In this document: piece after piece, positions 1 to 9,127 of the stretch | How positions within the stretch are numbered: the first letter of the stretch is position 1 | How the letters are laid out: each line of letters starts with the position of its first letter | NCBI GenBank assembly: GCA_020722815.1 | Contig: DYKB01000018.1 | Coordinates: 39,059 to 103,058 of the forward strand | Origin: Caldithrix sp. | Lineage (GTDB): Bacteria; Zhuqueibacterota; Zhuqueibacteria; Thermofontimicrobiales; Sulfurfontimicrobiaceae | Direction of reading: 5' to 3' | Length of the DNA stretch: 64,000 bases | Notes under the pieces: model-generated | The model's input: only the letters and a program-made list of their open reading frames with translations | The model's database searches: none | What the model was told of the DNA's origin: nothing | Position numbers and translations under genes: made by a program

Positions 1-373
1 TATAATAATTTTCAAGAGCTGAAAACGCATCGGGCTTTGGCGAATGAATCTCCCATACCCGTCAAGTTACGATTATAACTCATTAAAAAACAAATTACTA
101 GCAACAAGCTTTAGCTCGAGGATCATGATGCCATCCAAAATATAACGTGGATTTTAACCCACCGGGGTCAAGGACTCGGGCTTAAAAGCATGGTCATCAG
201 GAGGAGGTACTCATGGAACCACCAGCGAAAGCACGTAGAAATTTAATAGGAACGTATTGAAATTCAAATTCCTCTATCAAAATCAGAACCGATTCAAAAA
301 AATACTTGATTTTCAGTTTATTCCATACTAAATTTTAGAAAATCACTATCTGCTCTGACTGGAGACATTCATT
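1..373. other. Left-edge region without a recognised gene
   Basis: No coding region of convincing length is visible. Positions 201-209 carry a very strong purine-rich ribosome-binding-like sequence (GAGGAGGTA) followed by ATG at 213 and a 15-codon frame ending at 260. Several short self-complementary stretches lie at about 120-220, for example GGGTC/GACTC at about 165-177. Positions 48-100 resemble, imperfectly, the repeat tail found at the right edge (63955-64000). The segment may be the remains of a repeat or a small structured RNA; I could not match it to a known RNA. Confidence 0.3.
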
Positions 374-1267
374 ATGAAAAAATCTGGCATTTTGCTCCTC
401 CTGATTATATTTCTCATCTCATGCTTTTATGAAATTACCGCGGAATCACCCGAAAAAAGTTACTATAAAATTTCAATTGAAGAAATCGATCGTGATATTC
501 GGGAAATCGCCACCCAAAATCTGACAAATTCACAGAAAATGGAATATTATTCTGAACGATTTTTAGGCGCGCCATATCTTCTTCAGTGCGAGGGAGAAGG
601 GGAACATGGGCAATATGAAAAAGAGCCTTTATTAAATCTGAAGCAAACAAATTGTATGACTTATTGTGAAATTGTTTTGGCGCTTTCACTTTCGGACTAT
701 TATGAAGAATTTTTCAATATTTTGCAACATATTCGCTATCGGCACGGAATTATCAGCATGGCCACGCGGAATCACTATACGATGGCAGATTGGTTACCAG
801 CGAATTCCTGGTGTCTGGACCATGTATCACGTTTAGCAGGGGGAGATGATACCGCTCAACTTACGCGGACAATTCAACATCAAAACTTTTTCGCCAGCAA
901 AGGGATAAACGATATACCGGTCGTGCTTCCCGATCGTGAAGTTACAATTGATTACATTCCTCTCCATAAACTTCAAAATTGTGTCGCACAACTTCATTCA
1001 GGCGATATTGTGGCCCTGATTCAAAATCGGCCGGGTATTTTCTCCGCACACATGTTGTTAATTATTAAAAAAAATAATCAGACTTATTTTCGCCATGCCA
1101 GTATGCGGGATAAAAAAGTGCTGGATGTTAAATTCGAAGATTATATAACTGATTTATCTAAAAATCCACGCTATCTGGGAATGAGTTTTATGCGGGTGAA
1201 AGAAAAAATCCAGTGGAAAGAGGGTGTTTATACCCATGGAAAATTTATTCTGCCAGAATCAGACTAA
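374..1267 (+). CDS. DUF1460 (N-acetylmuramoyl-L-alanine amidase-like) lipoprotein
   Basis: The 297-residue product begins with a hydrophobic stretch ending in LISC, so Cys17 is a likely lipidation site. The body matches the DUF1460 / N-acetylmuramoyl-L-alanine amidase-like family: the TNCMTYCE segment supplies the candidate catalytic Cys94, followed by the family-typical IRYRHG and RNHY motifs (about 120-135), and SAHM supplies His226. Family members are NlpC/P60-fold cysteine hydrolases thought to act on peptidoglycan peptides, so an envelope role is inferred. GGAG at 361-364 lies 9 bases before the ATG. The gene stands alone: the next gene begins about 450 bases on. Family assignment is fairly sure; the substrate is not. 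Confidence 0.82.
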   Translation: MKKSGILLLLIIFLISCFYEITAESPEKSYYKISIEEIDRDIREIATQNLTNSQKMEYYSERFLGAPYLLQCEGEGEHGQYEKEPLLNLKQTNCMTYCEIVLALSLSDYYEEFFNILQHIRYRHGIISMATRNHYTMADWLPANSWCLDHVSRLAGGDDTAQLTRTIQHQNFFASKGINDIPVVLPDREVTIDYIPLHKLQNCVAQLHSGDIVALIQNRPGIFSAHMLLIIKKNNQTYFRHASMRDKKVLDVKFEDYITDLSKNPRYLGMSFMRVKEKIQWKEGVYTHGKFILPESD

Positions 1268-1715
1268 GATCCATTGCTGATATTTTATTTATTTCTGGAC
1301 AGGTGGTTAAAAAATTTTAATTTTGAAATTATATAATTCATACAAATATTGAATTAAACGCAACTATTTCAGAAGTGAATCGTTTAAACGTTAAGGAATT
1401 TAAAACCATTGTTTTCAGGTATAATTATTGCAGTTCGAGTTGGTATTGAGAGTGCTCGCGGCTTTCCGAATCGATAGGATAGCCAAAAAATGTTTCTTTT
1501 TTAATGATTTTTATCAAAATCTACACAAAATATAAATAAAATCCTTGACAAAATCCAAAAAAATATTTAAATTCAATTTTACGAATCTCTCCAAGTATGG
1601 CATACAATGACTTCTTAATACCCCGAGGTTCATCATTCGGTTCTTAATTAACGGATAATTTCCATCACCCTGTTCAGACCGAATCTGAATGGGAGAAAGC
1701 CAAAGAGGTCTAAAG
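1268..1715. other. Intergenic region upstream of the ABC ATPase
   Basis: This 448-base AT-rich spacer has no supported gene. Its only feature is a promoter-like -35/-10 pair (listed separately) about 140 bases before the ABC ATPase. Confidence 0.5.
1545..1573 (+). promoter_or_regulatory. Candidate sigma70-type promoter for the ABC ATPase gene
   Basis: A perfect TTGACA sits at 1545-1550 and, after 17 bases, TAAATT at 1568-1573 is an imperfect -10 box. It faces the ABC ATPase. No other good pair was seen in the spacer. This is a pattern match only. Confidence 0.4.
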
Positions 1716-2813
1716 ATGGCACGAGTTCTTTTAAAAGATGTTACTAAAGTTTACGAAAAAGAAGTGATGGCGGTAAATAAAGCCAATATCGCGATTAATG
1801 ACAAGGAATTTGTCGTTTTGGTTGGTCCTTCAGGTTGTGGAAAATCAACCACCCTCCGGATGGTCGCCGGACTGGAAGAAGTATCTTCGGGAGAAATTTT
1901 TATTGGTGATCGGCTGGTAAATGATGTCCCACCGAAAGATCGTGATATCGCTATGGTGTTTCAAAATTATGCCCTCTATCCGCACATGACGGTTTACGAA
2001 AATATGGCATTTGGATTAAAACTACGTAAATATTCCAAACACGAGATTGAAACCCGGGTAAATGAAGCCGCTGAAATTCTGGAAATACGCGAACTTTTAA
2101 ATCGAAAACCCAAAGCACTATCCGGTGGTCAACGACAACGGGTTGCTGTCGGCAGGGCGATTGTTCGAAAGCCCCAGGTATTTCTTTTTGACGAACCGCT
2201 CTCCAATCTTGATGCAAAATTACGCGTTCAAATGCGGACAGAAATCTCTAAATTGCATTCCCGATTAGAGACCACCATGATTTATGTGACTCACGATCAG
2301 ATGGAAGCCATGACCATGGGGGATCGCATTGTTGTCATGAAAGATGGTAATATTCAGCAAATCGATACCCCCTTAAACCTTTATCATCAGCCTGTTAATA
2401 AATTTGTGGCCGGATTTATTGGAAGTCCCGCGATGAATTTTTTAACCGGTACAATCACAAATTCAGATGGCATCTGGTTTGAAGAGGGAAAAATTCGGCT
2501 AAAAATCCCGACAAAATATCATGAATCATTAAAATCGAATATCAATCAGCATATTATTCTGGGTATTCGACCTGAGGATATTTATGAATCAAGCTTTACG
2601 CCGGGTATCTCTGAAAAATCGGAAGCAAAATTACTGGTTGAAGTCGTTGAACCCATGGGAAATGAGACTTTTCTCTATCTCACAACGGGAAAACATTCAC
2701 TGGTTGCCCGTGTTAATAGTCGTGAAGAACCCGTTATTGGTAAACCACTTGAAATCGCCTTTGATATGGGCAAAGTTCACTTTTTTAATAAGGAAACAGA
2801 AAAAGCGATATAA
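1716..2813 (+). CDS. ABC transporter ATP-binding protein, MalK/UgpC/MsmX type
   Basis: The product is about 365 residues. An upstream ATG at 1689 is in frame, but AAAGAGGT at 1702-1709 is well spaced for the ATG at 1716, which also matches the family N terminus. Visible motifs are Walker A GPSGCGKST (37-45), Q-loop VFQNYALYPHMT, signature LSGGQRQR, Walker B VFLFDEPLSNLD and the H-loop YVTHD. The last 120 residues form the MalK-type TOBE regulatory domain (GIRPEDIY). Members energise import of sugars, polyols or glycerol phosphate and often serve several transporters. No permease or binding-protein gene is nearby, so it is an orphan ATPase here and the substrate is unknown. Confidence 0.93.
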   Translation: MARVLLKDVTKVYEKEVMAVNKANIAINDKEFVVLVGPSGCGKSTTLRMVAGLEEVSSGEIFIGDRLVNDVPPKDRDIAMVFQNYALYPHMTVYENMAFGLKLRKYSKHEIETRVNEAAEILEIRELLNRKPKALSGGQRQRVAVGRAIVRKPQVFLFDEPLSNLDAKLRVQMRTEISKLHSRLETTMIYVTHDQMEAMTMGDRIVVMKDGNIQQIDTPLNLYHQPVNKFVAGFIGSPAMNFLTGTITNSDGIWFEEGKIRLKIPTKYHESLKSNINQHIILGIRPEDIYESSFTPGISEKSEAKLLVEVVEPMGNETFLYLTTGKHSLVARVNSREEPVIGKPLEIAFDMGKVHFFNKETEKAI

Positions 2814-3114
2814 TGAATTCAAAAATGAGGACAACCCTGACCACCTTTTACCAGTTCAGCAGCATGCTAGCATCTTTCCCTATTTTCCTTTAAAATTATC
2901 GACACAAATGTATCCTTTGTACAATTAAATCGATTAGGGGATAATAGTTCTTGAAAATCGTTGTTAACCATTTAATTTACATATAAATATAAATGTAAGA
3001 CAGCAAACCCGAAACACAAAAAATCCAGATGGTATAAAATTTTTAAATACACTAATCAATATAAATTATTAAATCATTTTTAAAACAACCTATTAATATT
3101 TCTAAGGATAAATC
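2814..3114. other. Intergenic region upstream of rho
   Basis: About 300 bases with no supported gene. AT-rich blocks near 2961-2987 (TTGTTA, then TATAAA at a short 15-base spacing) could be a weak promoter for rho. Nothing else was recognised. Confidence 0.4.
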
Positions 3115-4362
3115 ATGGATATTGCAGAATTAAAAGCGTTAAAAATTTCTGATTTAGTTAAAATTGCACAAGATCTAAATGTTCAGGGAAGTACCAATTT
3201 AAAAAAACAAGAACTCATCTTCAAAATTTTAGAAGAACAAACCAAAAAAGAAGGACTTATCTTTGCAGAAGGCGTTTTGGAAGTGTTACCGGACGGTTAT
3301 GGATTTTTACGTTCTCCGGATTACAATTATTTGCCAGGCCCGGATGATATTTATGTCTCACCTTCTCAGATTAAACGCTTTGGTTTGCGAACCGGCGACA
3401 TTGTCTCCGGCCAAATTCGTCCACCAAAAGATAATGAACGTTTCTTTGCTTTATTAAAAGTTGAAGCTGTCAACTATGAAAATCCTGAACTGGCGAAAAC
3501 CAAAATCATATTTGATAACCTGACGCCGCTTTATCCTAATCAGAAGCTGCAATTGGAAAGTGATGCCGATGATTTTACTACCCGAATTATGGATTTGTTA
3601 ACACCAATCGGAAAAGGGCAACGTGGTTTAATTGTTGCCCAGCCCAAAACCGGTAAAACCACTATTTTACAACGAATTGCCAATAGTATCACAATAAACC
3701 ATCCTGAAGTTCGACTCATCGTGTTATTAATTGATGAACGACCTGAAGAAGTCACGGATATGGAACGATCGGTAAAAGCTGAAGTCATCAGTTCAACATT
3801 TGATGAACCAGCCGAACGACATGTTCAGGTGGCTGACATGGTGCTGGAAAAAGCCAAACGAATGGTGGAATATGGTCTGGATGTGGTTATTCTGCTGGAT
3901 AGTATCACCCGACTGGCACGTGCTCATAACGCGGTTGTTCCGCATAGTGGTAAAATACTCTCTGGTGGTGTTGATGCCAATGCTCTTCATAAACCAAAAC
4001 GTTTCTTCGGTGCCGCCCGAAATGTGGAAGAAGGTGGCAGTTTGACGATTATCGCAACCGCCCTGATCGATACGGGTAGCCGAATGGACGAAGTTATTTT
4101 TGAAGAATTTAAAGGAACGGGTAACATGGAATTAGTTCTGGATCGTCGCTTATCCGATAGACGTGTTTTCCCTGCCATCGATATCAATCGCTCTGGAACG
4201 CGAAAAGAAGAACTGCTCCTGAAAGACAGTATTTTAAATCGCGTGTGGATTTTGCGAAAATTACTGAGCGATCTCACTGTTACTGAAGCGATGGAATTCC
4301 TCTTAAGTAAAATTCAGGGAAGCAAATCCAATAAAAAATTCCTGGAATCCATGAATGGATAG
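3115..4362 (+). CDS. rho: Transcription termination factor Rho
   Basis: The 415-residue product is the normal length for Rho, the hexameric RNA-dependent ATPase that ends transcription. In order there is an N-terminal Rho_N helix domain (1-45), a cold-shock-like RNA-binding domain (50-118, with GYGFLRS and DIYVSPSQI), and the ATPase core with Walker [11 protein letters not shown] (174-183), [12 protein letters not shown], Walker [15 protein letters not shown] and the [10 protein letters not shown]-loop region. AAGGA lies about 8 bases before the ATG. It is followed by rpmE in the same direction after 290 bases, a common bacterial order. Confidence 0.98.
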   Translation: MDIAELKALKISDLVKIAQDLNVQGSTNLKKQELIFKILEEQTKKEGLIFAEGVLEVLPDGYGFLRSPDYNYLPGPDDIYVSPSQIKRFGLRTGDIVSGQIRPPKDNERFFALLKVEAVNYENPELAKTKIIFDNLTPLYPNQKLQLESDADDFTTRIMDLLTPIGKGQRGLIVAQPKTGKTTILQRIANSITINHPEVRLIVLLIDERPEEVTDMERSVKAEVISSTFDEPAERHVQVADMVLEKAKRMVEYGLDVVILLDSITRLARAHNAVVPHSGKILSGGVDANALHKPKRFFGAARNVEEGGSLTIIATALIDTGSRMDEVIFEEFKGTGNMELVLDRRLSDRRVFPAIDINRSGTRKEELLLKDSILNRVWILRKLLSDLTVTEAMEFLLSKIQGSKSNKKFLESMNG

Positions 4363-4652
4363 TCAAATTTCAGTAAACTTGAGTAATAATCCCGATAATC
4401 CTAACGACTTTTTTCTTGCTTTCTATCTTTTTTCTCATTATATTTAATGGTTAAATTTGTTCAATCCGGTTCGGAAAGCCAATTCATCAATTATGATAAG
4501 CGAGAACCAAATTGTTGGGACTAAAGATGGAGGCGCTTTCACATTAAATCAGACCGGTTGAAAAAATAAATATCTGGAGTTATCCTCATAATATATATAA
4601 AATTATACAAATAGCAAAAATTGTAATAAATGCCAGAAGGAGGCGAAAAGAA

Positions 4653-4910
4653 GTGAAGCCTAAAATTCATCCTGAATATAAACTGGGAACCGTAACCTGT
4701 GCTTGCGGAAACACATTTCAGACACATTCAACCGCAGGCGATCTTCGGCTGGAAATTTGTTCTGCCTGTCATCCGTTTTTTACTGGAAAACAAAAACTGG
4801 TTGACTCGACGGGACGTGTTGAAAAGTTTATGAAAAAATATAGCAAAAAACCAGGTGCAGGGGAAACGAGTTCTAAGAAAGAAAATACCGAAACCCCAAA
4901 AGATATATAG
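4653..4910 (+). CDS. rpmE: 50S ribosomal protein bL31, zinc-binding type
   Basis: The 85-residue product starts with GTG at 4653, supported by AGAAGGAGGCG at 4635-4645. It matches bL31 with the four-cysteine set C16, C18, C36 and C39, so this is the zinc-containing form. The family block [14 protein letters not shown] is intact, and a basic tail of about 20 residues extends beyond the usual length. It sits between rho and the DUF1385/prfA genes and ends just before a strong terminator hairpin. Confidence 0.96.
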   Translation: MKPKIHPEYKLGTVTCACGNTFQTHSTAGDLRLEICSACHPFFTGKQKLVDSTGRVEKFMKKYSKKPGAGETSSKKENTETPKDI

Positions 4911-4931
4911 ACATCTTAATGTTCTAAAATT

Positions 4932-4978
4932 GGAATACGTTCATTTGCTTCCTTTGGAAGACGTATTCCTTTTTTTTT
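4932..4978 (+). terminator. Rho-independent terminator after rpmE
   Basis: GGAATACGT (4932-4940) pairs with ACGTATTCC (4961-4969), with a second small TTCC/GGAA hairpin in the loop, followed by nine T (4970-4978). It ends only 19 bases before the start codon of the DUF1385 gene, so it may also attenuate that gene. Confidence 0.88.
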
Positions 4979-4997
4979 GGAAAGGAATGAGAACTGA

Positions 4998-5960
4998 ATG
5001 GTTTCAGAGCAGGCGGAAAAAACAAATGTCGGTGGGCAGGCTGTGATTGAAGGGGTAATGATGCGTTCCCCTTCCAGAGTTTCTGTGGCCGTCCGGAAAA
5101 CCAATGGGGTGATTGCCGTTAAAACGAAAGAGTTCGCCTCATTGACGAAAAAATACAAATTCCTGGGCTGGCCAATTATCCGGGGTGGAGTAATATTGAT
5201 CGAATCGCTCGTTTTAGGTATTCAGGCGTTAAATTTTTCCGGTGAAGTGGCCATGGAAGAAGAAAAACGCCTGGAAGCTGCAAAAAAAGGGAAACCGATT
5301 GATGAAAAATCCAGGAATGGCTGGCAGACCCAACTGGGATTGGCATTGATGGTTATAGTTTCACTGGTAGCTGGCATGGCTATTTTCTTCTATCTACCAT
5401 TATATTTAACCGAATTAATGGGTATCGAGAATGGAATCTGGTTTAACCTGGTGGATGGACTATACCGCTTACTCATTTTTCTGTTGTATCTTTTTTCAAT
5501 TTCACGATGGAAAGAAATACGTCGGGTTTTTGAATACCATGGCGCGGAACATAAAAGTATATTCGCATACGAAAGTGAAGACCAGGTAAACCTGGAAACC
5601 GCACGTAAATATACAACTTTTCATCCGCGTTGCGGAACAAGTTTTTTACTGATTGTGTTAGTGATTAGTATTTTCGTATTCGTCTTGCTGGGGAAACCCA
5701 ATACATACACCGAGCGTTTTATCCGACTCGCTTTTGTGCCATTAATTGGTGGATTTTCTTATGAATTAATAAAACTATCAGCAAAATTCAGTGAAAATTT
5801 TTTTGTAAAATTATTCACTGCCCCTGGACTCTGGCTCCAGCGCATTACCACGCAGGAACCAGATGATAACCAACTGGAGGTCGCCCTGGTCGCTTTAAAG
5901 GCATCGATAGGTCTTGAACTCCCGAAAAATATTGAAATTGTAATTGATGAAGGTAAATAA
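4998..5960 (+). CDS. DUF1385 family multi-pass membrane protein
   Basis: The 320-residue product carries the signature GGQAVIEGVMMRSP near its N terminus (about 12-25) and the later block EYHGAEHKSI...HPRCGTSFL, both diagnostic of DUF1385. About five hydrophobic segments are visible. The family is often found beside rpmE and prfA, as here, but its biochemical role is not established. The start follows GGAAAGGA (4979-4986) and lies right after the rpmE terminator. It runs into prfA with a 3-base gap, so co-transcription is likely. Confidence 0.92.
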   Translation: MVSEQAEKTNVGGQAVIEGVMMRSPSRVSVAVRKTNGVIAVKTKEFASLTKKYKFLGWPIIRGGVILIESLVLGIQALNFSGEVAMEEEKRLEAAKKGKPIDEKSRNGWQTQLGLALMVIVSLVAGMAIFFYLPLYLTELMGIENGIWFNLVDGLYRLLIFLLYLFSISRWKEIRRVFEYHGAEHKSIFAYESEDQVNLETARKYTTFHPRCGTSFLLIVLVISIFVFVLLGKPNTYTERFIRLAFVPLIGGFSYELIKLSAKFSENFFVKLFTAPGLWLQRITTQEPDDNQLEVALVALKASIGLELPKNIEIVIDEGK

Positions 5961-5963
5961 TCT

Positions 5964-7031
5964 ATGTTTGAGCGTCTGGAGAAAATTCGTAAACGGTACG
6001 AAGAGCTCAATCAACAATTAAGTGATCCCGTGATCGTGTCTGATCCCAAGAAAGTGGCTTCATTATCCAAAGAGCGTAGTGAGATCGATGATATTGTTGT
6101 AACTTATGATAAATATTTAAAAATACATAAAAATATCGAAGATGACCGTGAGATTATTCATGAAACAACCGATCGGGAGTTTCGTGAATTGGCTCAAACC
6201 GAACTGGAAGAGTTAGAACTGCAGGAAGCTGAATTAATTGAAAAACTCAAAGTTTTATTGATTCCCAAAGATCCCCGTGATTCCCGAAATGTGATTATGG
6301 AAATTCGGGCTGGTACGGGAGGTGATGAGGCTGGTTTATTCGCTGGCGATCTGTATCGAATGTATCAACGCTTTATTGAAAATGAAGGCTGGAAAATGGA
6401 AATCATGGAAGTCAATTCGCAGGGAATTGGTGGTTTCAAGGAAATTATCTTTTCAGTCTCCGGTAAAGATGTTTATGGAAAGCTGAAATATGAAAGTGGT
6501 GTCCATCGTGTACAGCGGGTTCCTGTAACAGAAGCCAGCGGACGCATCCATACATCAGCGGCAACCGTTGCCGTATTGCCGGAACCAGAAGAAGTCGAAA
6601 TACAGATCGCCGCCAATGAGATCAAGGTCGATGTCTATCGTTCATCCGGACCCGGTGGCCAAAGTGTCAATACCACCGATTCCGCAGTACGAATTACGCA
6701 CATCCCGACAGGTATGGTTGTCACCTGCCAGGACGAAAAGTCACAACATAAGAATAAAGCCAAAGCATTGACTGTTTTACGCGCGCGACTTTATGAAAAG
6801 CGAATTGCGGAAGAAAACGCAAAAGTCACCGCTGAGCGACGATCAATGATCAGCACCGGTGATCGAAGTGCGAAAATCCGAACCTTTAATTTTCCCCAAA
6901 ATCGCGTGACCGACCATCGGATTAATTTCACGCTGTATCAATTGGATCGCATCCTCGAAGGGGAAATTAGCCCATTAATTGAACAATTACAACTGGCGGA
7001 ACGAGCAGAAAAACTTAAAAGTAATGAATAA
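5964..7031 (+). CDS. prfA: Peptide chain release factor 1
   Basis: The 355-residue product is full-length RF1, which recognises UAA/UAG and triggers release of the peptide. The PxT-type codon-recognition motif is PVT (187-189, within RVPVTEASGRIHTS) and the catalytic GGQ is at 231-233 (SSGPGGQSVN). The complete N-terminal helical domain separates it from short rescue factors such as PrfH and ArfB. Its stop codon overlaps the next start by one base (TAATG), so the RNA ligase-like gene is probably translated by coupling. Confidence 0.98.
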   Translation: MFERLEKIRKRYEELNQQLSDPVIVSDPKKVASLSKERSEIDDIVVTYDKYLKIHKNIEDDREIIHETTDREFRELAQTELEELELQEAELIEKLKVLLIPKDPRDSRNVIMEIRAGTGGDEAGLFAGDLYRMYQRFIENEGWKMEIMEVNSQGIGGFKEIIFSVSGKDVYGKLKYESGVHRVQRVPVTEASGRIHTSAATVAVLPEPEEVEIQIAANEIKVDVYRSSGPGGQSVNTTDSAVRITHIPTGMVVTCQDEKSQHKNKAKALTVLRARLYEKRIAEENAKVTAERRSMISTGDRSAKIRTFNFPQNRVTDHRINFTLYQLDRILEGEISPLIEQLQLAERAEKLKSNE

Positions 7032-8212
7032 TGTACCTGGACTTTCAAAAAATTTTTAGTAAAATCAATCAAGTTCAGGATTGGACTGTCCAATCGCTTA
7101 GCGAAGCGCTGCAAATCACTCAAAAAAATTTTTTTGAACTCACACCGGAAATTATCACAATTCTTCCCATCGATCTAACCCATCAGAATGACTATTTGTT
7201 GACAGGAACCATTTTTTTTATTGACGCACATCTTGCCATTCGGGGTATGCCCAAAATATGCTATCCATTCTTCAGCGCACATCACAATTTAAACGCCAGT
7301 CATGCGGAACAAGAGCTAAAATCTTGTCTTGAAAACCAATCCATTATTTTGGAAGAAAAAATTGATGGCATTAATCTGCGTTTCTTTCGCGTTGGCGAAC
7401 AATTTTTTTTTCGCCCCCGATTTAACGCGAAACGGCAAAAAAATTCAATTGACTTCAATTACGAACAAATAACCAGAAAAATCATTGAAAATAATTATCC
7501 TGAATCCTTTAATCTGGTAAATTCAGGCAAAGTTCTTATCTTTGAATTGGTTTCGCCCGCGTTCAATTTTGTTTCCATTCCTTCCCAAAAGGAGGATTTA
7601 GTACTTATCGATGTCCTAAAAAACAATAAATTCCTTTCACGGAGGGAGAAGGAAGAAATAGCGGGCATGACCGGCCTTCCCTTACCTCGTGTTATCAAAA
7701 CAATTGATCAACCGCTAAACGATCGTCAGTTTTTGAAAGAAATAAAAAGCCTCGAATATCTATCTCACCAACTTGGCATCGAAGGGATGGTGGCAAAAGG
7801 GCAAAATCATGATGGTGATCAGGTTTTTCTTAAAATTAAAGCGCAGGGCTATCGGGTCGAACATATTGGCACATCAGAAATTCCCCGACGGATTATTAAC
7901 GAAGTCATACAAAGTTTAAAAATTGAATTGGGTTGGGAATATTTTGTTAATCGGGAAACTGGCTGGCCAATTTTACTCAATGAACTGGGTGCCGATTTTA
8001 TCTTAAATGACGAAAATCGCCAGAAAATTGAACAGTATTATGAAAGTGAGCGAACAATCACGCTTCAAAAACTGGAAGCCTGCCAACAGGCACAAATGAT
8101 TCTAAAAAATCAAAAATTTTCCTCTCGCAAGGAAGTCGCGCAAGCGGCTGGAAACAATTCACGACTCCGACAGTTTTTATTTCAAATCTGGGAGGAATCT
8201 GGTCATCAGTAA
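7031..8212 (+). CDS. ATP-dependent RNA ligase-like nucleotidyltransferase (T4 Rnl1-like)
   Basis: The 393-residue product shows the covalent nucleotidyltransferase motifs in order: an RG...P...FF element upstream (R71-G72, then CYPFF 77-81) as in T4 RNA ligase 1-type enzymes; motif I K-x-D-G at 110-113 (Lys110 the likely AMP acceptor); motif III FELVSP (171-176); a LVLIDV strand (190-195); motif IV IEGMVAKG (250-257); and motif V KIK (268-270). About 110 residues follow as a helical C-terminal domain with no assigned function. These motifs imply an enzyme that adenylylates itself and joins RNA ends; the substrate is unknown. It overlaps prfA by 1 base and the inferred prmC start by 8 bases, so it is embedded in the release-factor operon. 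A DNA ligase is less likely given the RG...FF element and the lack of an OB domain. Confidence 0.8.
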   Translation: MYLDFQKIFSKINQVQDWTVQSLSEALQITQKNFFELTPEIITILPIDLTHQNDYLLTGTIFFIDAHLAIRGMPKICYPFFSAHHNLNASHAEQELKSCLENQSIILEEKIDGINLRFFRVGEQFFFRPRFNAKRQKNSIDFNYEQITRKIIENNYPESFNLVNSGKVLIFELVSPAFNFVSIPSQKEDLVLIDVLKNNKFLSRREKEEIAGMTGLPLPRVIKTIDQPLNDRQFLKEIKSLEYLSHQLGIEGMVAKGQNHDGDQVFLKIKAQGYRVEHIGTSEIPRRIINEVIQSLKIELGWEYFVNRETGWPILLNELGADFILNDENRQKIEQYYESERTITLQKLEACQQAQMILKNQKFSSRKEVAQAAGNNSRLRQFLFQIWEESGHQ

Positions 8213-9071
8213 TTTAAAAGTAACAGAACTAATAAACCTGACAACTGATCATTTCAGCAAAAAAGGTTTTGAAAATCCACGACTGAATGCCGAACGACTT
8301 CTGGCGCATGTTCTGAAATTCAAACGGATCGATTTGTATCTGAATTTTGACCGTCCAATTAAAGCGCCAGAGTTAGCAGCATTTCGGGCACTTGTTCTGC
8401 GTCGGCTAAAACACGAACCGCTACAATATATTATCGGTGAAACTGAATTCATGTCATTACCTTTTCAGGTCGATTCACGCGCCCTTATTCCCCGGCCTGA
8501 AACAGAAATTTTGGTGCAAACCGTGATTGAAAAGTGTAAAAAAAGGCTTAATAACCATTATAAAATCAAAATATTAGATATTGGAACCGGTTCAGGAAAT
8601 ATTGCCGTTAGTCTGGCAAAAAATTTGCCTGAAGCAGAACTTTTTGCCATCGACATCTCTTCAGATGCATTAAAATTGGCGCAATCCAACGCCAAATTGA
8701 ATCAGGTTGAGACATTGATTCAGTTTATTCAGCGCGATATGATGAATTTTCAATTTCCCGACGCTTTCGATGTTATTGTATCAAATCCTCCTTATGTGAC
8801 AGAAAACGAGTATGCCAGTTTGCCACTGGAAATCAGGAATTTTGAACCTAAAATCGCGCTTGAAGCCGGTATCGATGGCCTGACCTGCTACCGTAAAATT
8901 ATTAATCGACTCCCCCAACTCCTCGCTCCCACGGGCTTTGTCGCCCTGGAAGTGGGCGATAAACAGGCACCGTCGGTGGAAGCTTTATTGATTCAAAATC
9001 ATTATTCACCGATTGAAGTTTTTTTGGATTTAAATCAAATCGAACGGGTTATTGTTGCATCTAAAAAATAA
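8205..9071 (+). CDS. prmC: Peptide chain release factor N5-glutamine methyltransferase
   Basis: PrmC methylates the GGQ glutamine of release factors. The SAM-binding motif DIGTGSGNIAVSLA and the catalytic NPPY (194-197) are present, with a C-terminal GGxALEVGD-like block. The first ATG-type start in frame lies well inside the protein, and even TTG at 8334 removes the N-terminal helical domain. Reading upstream gives a family-like start (ISNLKVTELINL, then NPRLNAERLLAHVL), so translation probably begins at ATC 8205, 9 bases after GGAGG (8191-8195); CTG at 8199 is the alternative. From 8205 the length is 288 residues, normal for PrmC. It overlaps the RNA ligase-like gene by 8 bases. Confidence 0.9.
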   Translation: MSNLKVTELINLTTDHFSKKGFENPRLNAERLLAHVLKFKRIDLYLNFDRPIKAPELAAFRALVLRRLKHEPLQYIIGETEFMSLPFQVDSRALIPRPETEILVQTVIEKCKKRLNNHYKIKILDIGTGSGNIAVSLAKNLPEAELFAIDISSDALKLAQSNAKLNQVETLIQFIQRDMMNFQFPDAFDVIVSNPPYVTENEYASLPLEIRNFEPKIALEAGIDGLTCYRKIINRLPQLLAPTGFVALEVGDKQAPSVEALLIQNHYSPIEVFLDLNQIERVIVASKK

Positions 9072-9127
9072 AATTTATAAATTAGTAACTTCAACTTTAA
9101 TAAAATTTGATAATTTAAGAGGGTCAC

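Noticed and set aside
2584..2928. 114-codon plus-strand frame
   Set aside because: It overlaps the end of the ABC ATPase in another frame and shows no domain or ribosome-binding site.
4363..4652. Possible riboswitch or tRNA before rpmE
   Set aside because: A CCGGTTCGG word resembles a T-loop, but no cloverleaf or known riboswitch core could be built.
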